A stretch of 64,000 bases of DNA from Sphingorhabdus sp. (GTDB lineage: Bacteria > Pseudomonadota > Alphaproteobacteria > Sphingomonadales > Sphingomonadaceae). The notes beneath the pieces were generated by a model. It saw nothing but the letters and a program-made list of their open reading frames with translations. It was not told the DNA's origin and made no database searches. The translations under genes and the position numbers were made by a program. Numbering within the stretch: position 1 is the stretch's first letter; every line of letters begins with the position of its first letter. Shown here in pieces: positions 9,036-18,166 of the stretch. The stretch covers positions 115,171 to 179,170 of the forward strand of contig JANQNO010000010.1 of assembly GCA_028279555.1 (NCBI GenBank), in the 5' to 3' direction.

Positions 9036-9755
9036 TTATTTCAATTGCCGCGGAAAGAGCCGTTTCAGATTGGCAACCTTTGGCGCGTCATAACGCCGGA
9101 TATAGCTGTCATTCGGGTTTTTACGCATGAAGTCCTGATGATAGGCCTCGGCGCGGAAAAAACTGTATGGTTCGATCCTGGTGACGATCGGACGCTTCCA
9201 GATCCGCGCCTTTCCAAGCTGCGCGATATAGGCGCGCGCCGCCTTGCCTTGCGCCGCATTGGCGGGGAAGATGGCGGTGCGATAATGCCTGCCCTTGTCC
9301 GGGCCCTGGCGGTTGAGCTGGGTCGGGTCATGCGTGACCGAAAAGAAAATATGGAGCAGCTGGTTATAGCTGATCTGTTTCGGGTTGTAGCGGATGCGTA
9401 CCGATTCGGCATGGCTTGTGAATCCTGAACTGACGAGCTTGTAATTGGCATTCGACTTCTTGCCACCGGAATAGCCCGCCTCTGCGCTGACGACACCGCG
9501 CACCCGTTCGAACACACCTTCGATACCCCAGAAACATCCCCCGGCAAAAACCGCAACGCGGGTGCCAGCAGGTTCGGCCATGGGTTTTTGGGGAGCCGGA
9601 ATGCGAATGCCTTCGCGGGCATGCGCCGATGAAAGGATGGCGCTACCCGGCTGGCTGCCGCCGGGCAGGGCGAAATAGGCAAGGCTGCCGGCAGCGAGCG
9701 TGAAAAGAGACAGGCCGATCAGCCTGGCCGTATTATTTTTGCGGGATACTTTCAT
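9036..9755 (-). CDS. msrA: Peptide-methionine (S)-S-oxide reductase, membrane-anchored or exported
   Basis: Repairs methionine-S-sulfoxide in proteins. The catalytic cysteine is C74 in AGGCFWGIEGVF, and the family blocks GYSGGKKSNANYKLVSSGFT and AEAYHQDF are present. Residues 1-45 form a hydrophobic N-terminal segment ending at ...SSAHAREG, consistent with export or membrane anchoring, so it may protect periplasmic proteins. C74 is the only cysteine in the protein, so there is no internal resolving cysteine and reduction must use an outside thiol. The 5' end overlaps a small upstream gene by 23 bases. Confidence 0.95.
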   Translation of the reverse strand: MKVSRKNNTARLIGLSLFTLAAGSLAYFALPGGSQPGSAILSSAHAREGIRIPAPQKPMAEPAGTRVAVFAGGCFWGIEGVFERVRGVVSAEAGYSGGKKSNANYKLVSSGFTSHAESVRIRYNPKQISYNQLLHIFFSVTHDPTQLNRQGPDKGRHYRTAIFPANAAQGKAARAYIAQLGKARIWKRPIVTRIEPYSFFRAEAYHQDFMRKNPNDSYIRRYDAPKVANLKRLFPRQLK

Positions 9756-9909
9756 GGTCTGGCGTACTCACGGTGATCGAACGCTCCTGAAGAATATCGC
9801 TATCCGCACTTGCCGGTTTCACCAGCGCCAGCCCAGCCATGCCCAAGGCAAACCCGCCAGCCAGGCTGAGAAAAAGTTCGGATTTCGCAAATTTGATCAG
9901 TCGGTCCAT
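9733..9909 (-). CDS. Small membrane-spanning hypothetical protein upstream of msrA
   Basis: A 58-residue reading frame from ATG 9909, starting MDRLIKFAKSELF and containing one hydrophobic stretch, LSLAGGFALGMAGLALV (residues 14-30), then a polar tail ending SIPQK. Its stop lies 23 bases inside msrA, so the two could be translationally coupled. It has one predicted span and no cysteine or catalytic motif. I see no strong ribosome site. Protein-like composition and operon position support it, but it is short and unrecognised. Confidence 0.55.
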   Translation of the reverse strand: MDRLIKFAKSELFLSLAGGFALGMAGLALVKPASADSDILQERSITVSTPDHESIPQK

Positions 9910-10035
9910 TTGACTATTCCGGTTCTTACGCCATTATTCGCCGATTGCTTCCGGGCGGTTACAATTGGAGCAAACCCTATGGGGTCAGCGGGGTTAAGCC
10001 CGGCTTAACAGCGCGTTATATTTGCGTAATTGAGA

Positions 10036-11259
<1,224 letters not shown>

Positions 11260-11306
11260 TCAGGAGAAGCAGGATTGCGCGAAAGCCCCTATCGGCTCGC
11301 CCAATC

Positions 11307-13070
11307 TTACGCAACAATTTTGGCAGGGTGCAACCCGCGGAGGCTGCTGCCAAGGAAGAAGCCGGCATCCAAATCCTCGCTGCGCAGGTCGGCTTCGAAT
11401 GCCTTGCCCTGTTCGATCAGCTCCTGCCGCAAAACCGAGGGCAGCAATCCGCGCGACAATGGCGGGGTTGCAAGCATACCGTCACGCTCGACGAAAATAG
11501 CGCTGCGGCTACCTTCGGTCAGATAGCCATCGCCATCAGCGAAAAGCACTTCGTCGCTCCCGGCAGCTTTCCGCGCATCATCGTAAAAGGCGCGATCACT
11601 GGTCTTGTGCCGCAAGCGAAAATCGCTGCTGTCGACGGGCAGCGGTCGAACGACCACAGACATCTGACCGGCGGCGGCTTTCGGAAGCTCGCCCGTTTCA
11701 ATCGCTATGGCTCCGCTGCGCGCCAGCAAAAGCCGCAGCTTTGCCGCTCTGTCCAAATGAAAGCTGGCGGCATGAAGCCGGTTGCGCGTATCATGCCGGT
11801 CGAACTCGAATTCAAGCAAGCGCGCGCTTTCCTTCATACGCTCGAGGTGAAGCTCCAGCCGCCGGATTCCGGCATCCGGTTCGAACCGCATGGTTTCAAT
11901 CAAATCGAAATCATGGTGCTGCAATCGAGCAAACTCCCCCTTGGCCAGGCATTCCGCCCATTCATCGGCGACCTTTGAGTCGGCCACCACGCCCGAACCC
12001 AGACCCAATGAAACGCAGCGCCGCTCCTGACACAAGGAAAAAGTGCGGATTGCGACGTTGAAGGCAGCATTGCCATCGGGGTCGATCCGTCCGATCGATC
12101 CGCAGTAAAGATCTCGCGGGCCGCTTTCCACTTCGCAGATGATTTCCATGGCCCTGATTTTCGGCGCGCCGGTGATCGATCCGCAGGGAAAAATCGCTGA
12201 AAGCAGGTCGACAGCGTCTTTCTGCTCTGCCAGCTTTCCTGTCACAACCGAGACCATCTGATGAATGGTCGGGTAGCTCTCGATCGAAAAAAGCTCCGGT
12301 ACCTCAACCGTGTTCGGTGCGCAGACCCGGGAAAGATCATTGCGGAGCAGATCCACGATCATCAAATTTTCCGCGCGCTGCTTTGCATCTCCGCGCAAAT
12401 TTTCGCGCGCGTCCCGATCCGCCGCTGGATCACCCGCACGAGCGGCGGTGCCCTTCATCGGCTTGGTCGTTACCGCCCCATCCTTGAGGGCAAAGAACAG
12501 TTCCGGCGAAAATGAAAGATGCCAATCCTCACCGGTCCATATCACGCCGCCATATCCGGCAGCGGCCCGCGAGCGAAGGGCGGCATAGAGCGCTAGCGGA
12601 TGGCCAGCATAGCGCGCCGCCGCAGGAAAGGTCAGATTGGCCTGATAGATGTCCCCTGCCCGGATATATTCGAGCACCCGCCCAAAAGCCTCGGCATAGT
12701 CGCCAAAGGCTATCTCGGGCCGCACTTGCCCCAGCCAACCACCCGAGGCATCGGGGAGCCATGACGGTAAGGTGCCGCCGCCGATCTCCCGATATTCCTC
12801 GAATAATCCGAACCAGGCGAGCGGTGCCATATCGCTGCTCATGGCCGGGTTCCGGTCCGCTGCAAATGTTTCGCCTGCTTGATAGGACAGCAATCCGGCC
12901 GCATGCAGGCCGCGCGTCCCGGCATCGCGGAGCCTATCAAGCATGGGCGCAAGATCTTCGGATTTACGCACGGCGATGATCTCCACCGGGCCGCGGTAGA
13001 GCCGTGCCGGCGCAGCGCCAGCCTCGCGCGCATCATCGAGCAGCACAAATGGTTCGCTGTCGGAAATCAT
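11307..13070 (-). CDS. pabB: Aminodeoxychorismate synthase component I fused to aminodeoxychorismate lyase
   Basis: A 587-residue two-domain folate enzyme. Residues 1 to about 375 are the chorismate-binding PabB part, with YQANLTFP, FSPELFFAL, MKGTAARAGD, ENLMIVDLLRNDLSRV and GSITGAPKIRAMEII. From about 385 (FDLIETMRFEPDAGIRRLELHLERM) to the end is a PabC-like fold-type IV PLP domain, ending LGSSLRGLHPAKIV. Together they would make 4-amino-4-deoxychorismate and split it to p-aminobenzoate. The fusion is known in proteobacteria. A separate glutamine amidotransferase (PabA) is expected elsewhere. The gene is divergent from the TonB receptor. Confidence 0.93.
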   Translation of the reverse strand: MISDSEPFVLLDDAREAGAAPARLYRGPVEIIAVRKSEDLAPMLDRLRDAGTRGLHAAGLLSYQAGETFAADRNPAMSSDMAPLAWFGLFEEYREIGGGTLPSWLPDASGGWLGQVRPEIAFGDYAEAFGRVLEYIRAGDIYQANLTFPAAARYAGHPLALYAALRSRAAAGYGGVIWTGEDWHLSFSPELFFALKDGAVTTKPMKGTAARAGDPAADRDARENLRGDAKQRAENLMIVDLLRNDLSRVCAPNTVEVPELFSIESYPTIHQMVSVVTGKLAEQKDAVDLLSAIFPCGSITGAPKIRAMEIICEVESGPRDLYCGSIGRIDPDGNAAFNVAIRTFSLCQERRCVSLGLGSGVVADSKVADEWAECLAKGEFARLQHHDFDLIETMRFEPDAGIRRLELHLERMKESARLLEFEFDRHDTRNRLHAASFHLDRAAKLRLLLARSGAIAIETGELPKAAAGQMSVVVRPLPVDSSDFRLRHKTSDRAFYDDARKAAGSDEVLFADGDGYLTEGSRSAIFVERDGMLATPPLSRGLLPSVLRQELIEQGKAFEADLRSEDLDAGFFLGSSLRGLHPAKIVA

Positions 13071-13245
13071 CTGCGCGGCTATAGCGAAAATGCCCGCAGC
13101 GTGAAGACATGCCCGGGCTCCAGCATTGTTGCCCGAATATCACAGCCCGGCTTATTCACATTCTCCGCCATTGCGTTGCCCCCGATTTCGCCTAAAACCC
13201 GCGCGCTTTCATGGCTTCACAATAACAAACAGAAGGAACAGAGAT

Positions 13246-15558
13246 TTGTCCACATCTTCCAAAACAATATCGCGAAAATTGTCGGTTGCGCTGGGCGCGC
13301 TTGCCATTGGCCTGGCGGCCCCGGCGCATGCGCAGGAAGACGACGAGCAGCAGGGCAATGCCATCGACGCGCTTGATGGCGACATTGTTGTTACCGCAAC
13401 AAAAAAGGCCAATGTCGAAAATGTGCAGGATGTCCCGGTTGCCGTGACAGCCTTTAACTCCGGAACGTTGGACGCGCTGAAAGTGCGCGATCTCGGCTCG
13501 CTCAGCTTTGCAGCACCCAACGTGTCGCTGGACCAGATCGGCACCAGCCGCGGCACAGCCAATTTTGCCATTCGCGGACTCGGTGTGAACAGTTCGATCC
13601 CCTCGATCGATCCGACTGTCGGTGTTTTTGTGGATGGCGTTTATCTGGGCGTGAATAACGGCGTTTCCTTCGATCTTTTCGACCTCGACAGCATCGAATT
13701 ATTGCGCGGCCCGCAAGGGATTCTGTTCGGCCGCAATACCACCGGCGGCGCAGTGCTGGTGAATAGCGGCAATCCAACCGACGAACTGCGCGTCAAGGGC
13801 AAGGTAGCGATCGACGGACCGGTCGATGGCGGGCGCGGCGGAGCCAACTTTACCATGCAGGGCACGGTATCCGGACCGATTTTCGCCGATATTCTCAATT
13901 TCAAATTTGGTGCCTATTTCAACGATGATGCCGGCTATTTCCGCAACAATTTTGACGGCAGCAACCATGGCAGGGCGGAAACCACAATTCTGCGCGGCGC
14001 ATTGGAATTCAAACCCGCCGCTGGCGTCCGCCTGCTTGCCAAGGGCGAAATCTTCAATTCCGATGGCGATGGACCAGCGGCGCAGAATCATGGCATTTTT
14101 TCGCGCGACAGCTTCGATTTCGCGATCGACAATCGCGGCAGCTATGGCAGCGACACCAAATTCGGAACGCTGCGCGCCGATATCGATGTCGGCGACAATG
14201 GAACGATCACCAATATTTTCGGCTATCGCGACTACCGCGCCACCACCGATGCGGATATCGATGCCACCACCGCCTTTATTTTTCATTCGAATACCGAATT
14301 TACCCAGGAACAATTCTCAAACGAGCTGCGCTATGCGGGAACCTTCGGCCCGGTTGACCTGACCGTTGGCGGTTTCTGGTTCGAGCAGGATTTGCGCTAT
14401 ACCGAAGTCCGCGATCTTCCACCCGTCACGCCGCTGACCTTCTATGGCGGCGGCGAGCAGGAGCATCAGGTGCTGGGCATATTTGCCGCAGCGGATTTCG
14501 TCCTTACCGACACGCTCACCATCAACACCGGTATCCGCTGGAGCCGGGAAGAAAAAAATGTGGGTATCACCTATGTCCGCCCCCGGCCGGCCTGTTCGGT
14601 GGTGGATGGCAGCTGCCCAACCGGCGGGATCAACCCCTTTACCGGAGAGAATAACGGCTTCACCGATGGCGATGTCTGGAAAAACTGGACGCCCAAGATC
14701 GGCCTGACCTTCGAGCCGAACAGCGATCTATTGCTTTACGCTCACTGGACCCGCGGTTTCCGCTCGGGCGGCTATAATTTCAGGATCACCGCTCCTGCCG
14801 CTTTCGAGGCGATTGCCGCTGCCAATGGCGGCTTTGCTTTTGACGAGGAGAAGGTCGACAATTTCGAAGGCGGTCTGAAATTCCAGACCGTCGATGGAAG
14901 GGGCACGCTCAATATGGCTGCTTTCTTCACCGATATTTCCGACATGCAGCGCGAAGTGAACCAGTCGAGCGGCACTTCCGGTGTCGCCCAATCGATCTTC
15001 AACACAGCCGATGCCGAAATTTTCGGGATAGAGGCCGAAGGCCGCTACCGGATCACCGACAACCTGCTGATCACCGGCAATCTGGGCTATATCGATGCCG
15101 ACTATACGCGCATTCTTTTCGACATTTCCGGCGATGGCAATATCGACCAGGCCGATCTGGCGCTTTCGCTGCCGCGCGTGCCGGAACTGACCTGGGGAAT
15201 AGGCGCGCTCTACGATCTCGATCTCGGCAAGGCGGGCTCGCTGGTGACCCGCGTCAACTTTCAGCACCGCGACCGGGTTGCCTATACCGACAATAATTAT
15301 GGCTTCATAACGGCAGCAGATCAACTCGAGGCCAGCATCGCCTGGAATGGCGCAGATTGGCTGACCATCTCGCTCTACGGGAAGAATCTGCTCGACGAGG
15401 TGCAGCATGGCGGGGACACACAGATTCCCTTTCCCTTTGGCGGCGGGCCGCTCTCCAATGGCGTGAATGTGCCTTTCGACAACAATCCGGCTGTCGGCAC
15501 ATTTTCTCCCTTGAGCAAGGGCCGCGTCGTCGGCCTGGAGGCGGCCGTCAACTTCTGA
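13246..15558 (+). CDS. TonB-dependent outer membrane receptor, IroN/FecA-like
   Basis: A 770-residue outer membrane receptor with signal peptide (cleavage after APAHA), a TonB-box-like GDIVVTATKK, a plug domain (VPVAVTAFNS ... LLRGPQGILFGRNTTGGAV) and a 22-strand barrel ending in LEAAVNF. I start it at TTG 13246 because AAGGA lies 8 bases upstream and the signal peptide then begins MSTSSKTISRKLS; an open frame from 13126 would add an unlikely leader. Sphingomonads carry many such receptors for iron complexes, polyphenols and sugars; the substrate here is not evident. It is followed by a clear terminator. Confidence 0.95.
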   Translation: MSTSSKTISRKLSVALGALAIGLAAPAHAQEDDEQQGNAIDALDGDIVVTATKKANVENVQDVPVAVTAFNSGTLDALKVRDLGSLSFAAPNVSLDQIGTSRGTANFAIRGLGVNSSIPSIDPTVGVFVDGVYLGVNNGVSFDLFDLDSIELLRGPQGILFGRNTTGGAVLVNSGNPTDELRVKGKVAIDGPVDGGRGGANFTMQGTVSGPIFADILNFKFGAYFNDDAGYFRNNFDGSNHGRAETTILRGALEFKPAAGVRLLAKGEIFNSDGDGPAAQNHGIFSRDSFDFAIDNRGSYGSDTKFGTLRADIDVGDNGTITNIFGYRDYRATTDADIDATTAFIFHSNTEFTQEQFSNELRYAGTFGPVDLTVGGFWFEQDLRYTEVRDLPPVTPLTFYGGGEQEHQVLGIFAAADFVLTDTLTINTGIRWSREEKNVGITYVRPRPACSVVDGSCPTGGINPFTGENNGFTDGDVWKNWTPKIGLTFEPNSDLLLYAHWTRGFRSGGYNFRITAPAAFEAIAAANGGFAFDEEKVDNFEGGLKFQTVDGRGTLNMAAFFTDISDMQREVNQSSGTSGVAQSIFNTADAEIFGIEAEGRYRITDNLLITGNLGYIDADYTRILFDISGDGNIDQADLALSLPRVPELTWGIGALYDLDLGKAGSLVTRVNFQHRDRVAYTDNNYGFITAADQLEASIAWNGADWLTISLYGKNLLDEVQHGGDTQIPFPFGGGPLSNGVNVPFDNNPAVGTFSPLSKGRVVGLEAAVNF

Positions 15559-15585
15559 TCGCAGCTTTGTAGCGTGAGACCGGAG

Positions 15586-15620
15586 AGGGCGTTGCCGTTT
15601 TGGCAGCGCCCTTTCTATTT
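15586..15620 (+). terminator. Rho-independent terminator after the TonB receptor gene
   Basis: Stem AGGGCGTTGCC / GGCAGCGCCCT (one G-T wobble) around GTTTT at 15586-15612, followed by a T-rich run. It lies between the convergent TonB receptor and S-formylglutathione hydrolase genes and could serve the plus strand mainly. Confidence 0.85.
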
Positions 15621-16457
15621 CAGCCGGTCGGCATGCCAGCCGATATGCTCTGCCATAAAGCTGGAGATAAAATAATAGCTATGGTCATAGCCTGCCTGCA
15701 TCCGGATGGTCGCCTTCTGACCCACGGAATCGCAGGCCGCCTGAAGCAGTTCGGTCCTTAGCTGTTCTTCCAGAAAATTATCGGCCTCACCCTGATCGAC
15801 CAGCAGATCCGGCAGGCACATGCCATCCTCGAGCAACGCGCAGGCATCATACTCACGCCATGCTTTCCGATCGTCCCCCAGATAGCCGGACAAGGCCTTT
15901 TCTCCCCAGGGGCACTGCGAGGGCGCAGCAATCGGCGCAAAAGCGGAAACCGATTTGAAGCGCGAAGAGTCGCGCAGCGCAACTGTCAGCGCGCCGTGCC
16001 CGCCCATACTGTGCCCCATAATCCCCTGACGGGCCATATCCGCAGGGAAATGCTCCTTTATCAGCGCTGGCAGCTCCTTTTCGATATAGCTGCGCATATT
16101 ATAATGCCGGTCAAAAGGTGGCCTCATGGCGTCGACATAAAAGCCGGCACCAAGCCCGAAATCATATGCCCCGTCAGGATCATCGGGCACGTCATCGCCG
16201 CGCGGGCTGGTATCGGGCGCGACAAAAATCACCCGCTGGGCGGCGCAGGCAGCGCGATATTCGCCTTTCTCCATGACATTGGCATGGGTGCAAGTCAGCC
16301 CCGACAAATACCAGATAACCGGCAGTTTTTCGCCTGGCTCATGCAGCGGAACGAATAGCGCGAAGGTCATGTCGGTGCCGGTGCTCGTCGAGGCATGGCG
16401 ATAAACGCCCTGCACACCGCCATGGCTTTTCACTTCCGAAAGCGTCTCTATACGCAT
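15615..16457 (-). CDS. fghA: S-formylglutathione hydrolase
   Basis: A 280-residue alpha/beta hydrolase of the esterase D family that hydrolyses S-formylglutathione to formate and glutathione in formaldehyde detoxification. The nucleophile is S150 in GHSMGGHGAL; the acid lies in LVDQGEADNFL and the base in GYDHSYYF. The conserved LSGLTCTHAN block forms the oxyanion region. The usual partner, glutathione-dependent formaldehyde dehydrogenase, is not in this window; downstream lies a convergent gene and upstream a molybdopterin oxidoreductase 9 bases away in the same direction. Confidence 0.95.
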   Translation of the reverse strand: MRIETLSEVKSHGGVQGVYRHASTSTGTDMTFALFVPLHEPGEKLPVIWYLSGLTCTHANVMEKGEYRAACAAQRVIFVAPDTSPRGDDVPDDPDGAYDFGLGAGFYVDAMRPPFDRHYNMRSYIEKELPALIKEHFPADMARQGIMGHSMGGHGALTVALRDSSRFKSVSAFAPIAAPSQCPWGEKALSGYLGDDRKAWREYDACALLEDGMCLPDLLVDQGEADNFLEEQLRTELLQAACDSVGQKATIRMQAGYDHSYYFISSFMAEHIGWHADRLK

Positions 16458-16466
16458 CGCGTCGGT

Positions 16467-17240
16467 CTAGATTCCGGCATACCATTCATAATCATATTCA
16501 TCCTCCCAATAGCCGCCCTTGCCCTTGCCGACGCCGGACAGGCTTTCGGCCGCCTCTATTAGCATGACATATTTCGCATGCTTGTAGCCCAGCTGCCGCT
16601 CGACGCGCAGCCGAACCGGCGCGCCGTGACCCACGGGCAACATACCGCCATTCATCCCCCAGGCCAGGATCGTTTGCGGATGAAAGGCGTCGATCAGGTC
16701 AATCGATTCATAATAGGGCGTGCCGCCAAAATCATCGGCGCAGTGAAATATGATATAGCGGGCACGCGAGGAAATCTGTGCCGCCTCGAGCAAAAGGCGA
16801 AGCGGCGGACCGCGCCATTTGCCGATCGCGCTCCAACCCTCGACGCAGTCATGCCGGGTGATCTGTTCGCGCGCAGGCATGGCCATCAGCTGCGCGAGCG
16901 AAAGCGACATCGGCCGGGCAAACATGCCGTCAAGGCGCAAGCGCCAATTGGCAAACCCCTCGGACACATGCCTGAGATATTCCGGCGTTCCGGGGTTGAT
17001 GGTCCCGTTTTTGGGAAATGCCGGAGACATTTCGCTTTGGGAATATTCGCGTGCCAGTGCGCCGCGACCGGCTATCAGCCTTTGCGATGCTTTGTTGAGC
17101 CTTTCGGCGCTGCGCAGGACGGAACGAAAATCAGCACTATCATTGAGCGCATCGCAGCCCGAAAGCGCGAGACCCGCGCTGGCCGCCATGCCGCCGAGCA
17201 GTTTTCGCCGGGGGAGAAGCAGGCCGTTATTCTCCTTCAT
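16467..17240 (-). CDS. Molybdopterin-dependent oxidoreductase (sulfite oxidase/MsrP fold), Tat-exported
   Basis: A 257-residue member of the oxidoreductase molybdopterin-binding family. The N-terminus carries both a twin-arginine-like PRRKLLGG and a lipobox ALSGC, suggesting a Tat-exported lipoprotein. The molybdenum-ligating cysteine is in TRHDCVEGWSAIGKW, followed by GVPLRLLLE-like and HGAPVRLRVERQLGYKHAKY segments typical of the family. It overlaps the upstream cytochrome b gene by 14 bases, and that membrane cytochrome is the probable electron partner, as in MsrPQ-like pairs. Its substrate cannot be told. Confidence 0.9.
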   Translation of the reverse strand: MKENNGLLLPRRKLLGGMAASAGLALSGCDALNDSADFRSVLRSAERLNKASQRLIAGRGALAREYSQSEMSPAFPKNGTINPGTPEYLRHVSEGFANWRLRLDGMFARPMSLSLAQLMAMPAREQITRHDCVEGWSAIGKWRGPPLRLLLEAAQISSRARYIIFHCADDFGGTPYYESIDLIDAFHPQTILAWGMNGGMLPVGHGAPVRLRVERQLGYKHAKYVMLIEAAESLSGVGKGKGGYWEDEYDYEWYAGI

Positions 17241-18105
17241 TCTTGCCTCCCGCTTCCTCGGCTTTTGACGCTTCCGGCAAGCGATACCAGCCGGTAATCA
17301 TTGCGCGCAGACCATTCACCGGCCCCGCAAGCAGAACCATCGCCAAATGAACCACAAAAAAACCCAGCAGCAGGAAGGCTGCAATAAAGTGGACCGATCG
17401 CGCCGACTGCCTTCCGCCAAAAATATCGACAAGCCAGGGCCAGGCAGCATTCATGCCGGGTGACATCGCAAGACCAGTGAAGATCATCAGCGGAAGCAGC
17501 AGGAAAATGACAGCTATATAGCTGAATTTCTGTAATATATTATAGTCCAGCCTGGATTCCCTGTCGCTTGGGCGAAGGCGCAAATGCGCCTTTATCTCGC
17601 GCCAGATATGCGCTGGTGACCATTGCTCCCGGCGAATATGAAGCTGACGCGCAATATGTCCATTGAGCAGCGCGCGCAACATGAAGCCCGTCAGCGCCAG
17701 CGCGAATATCCAGGCAAAAAAGAAATGCCAGCGCCGCGCCGCAGCCAGATCATATCCCGACGGGATGGTCGCCCAGTAGGGAAAGGCACGCTCTTGCCGT
17801 ATACCGTCGCCGTCGGTCCAGATGCCCAGCAGTCCCGTCGTCTCGATGCTCGACGAGCCGAGATTGATAGCGCCCCTTGTGCCATCGCTGACAATCTCCA
17901 GCCAGGCTGCATCTTCAAAGCTGCCATATTCGCCCCAATAGAGCCTTGGATGCGCATTGAATATCATCAGCCCGCTCATTAGCAGTGCGAGCAACGCGGC
18001 CGCATTGATCCAATGCCAGAGCCTTGTCGAAAGCCGGTGCTTCCTCACCAGCCGGGATGGCGGGTTGTCTCCGCTCTCTTGCAATTCGGAATGCCGCGCC
18101 AACAA
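17227..18105 (-). CDS. Cytochrome b (b561-like) membrane subunit
   Basis: A 292-residue membrane protein with about five spans. Candidate haem-binding histidines are in RLWHWINA (N-terminal span), RRWHFFFAW and the pair HFIAAF / FFVVHLAM near the C-terminus. An insertion of about 75 residues after the first span holds a soluble region (WGEYGSFEDAAWLEI). It precedes and overlaps the molybdopterin oxidoreductase gene, so the two likely form a periplasmic redox enzyme with membrane quinol or quinone exchange. Confidence 0.9.
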   Translation of the reverse strand: MLARHSELQESGDNPPSRLVRKHRLSTRLWHWINAAALLALLMSGLMIFNAHPRLYWGEYGSFEDAAWLEIVSDGTRGAINLGSSSIETTGLLGIWTDGDGIRQERAFPYWATIPSGYDLAAARRWHFFFAWIFALALTGFMLRALLNGHIARQLHIRREQWSPAHIWREIKAHLRLRPSDRESRLDYNILQKFSYIAVIFLLLPLMIFTGLAMSPGMNAAWPWLVDIFGGRQSARSVHFIAAFLLLGFFVVHLAMVLLAGPVNGLRAMITGWYRLPEASKAEEAGGKNEGE

Positions 18106-18166
18106 ACCACCTTCCTGCAGATTATGCTAAGCTTCTGGACGGTGTTCGGCAAGCCGCAGCGAGCGG

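Noticed and set aside
11307..13070. PabB-PabC fusion as a novelty
   Set aside because: This fusion is known in many proteobacteria; listed as a feature only.
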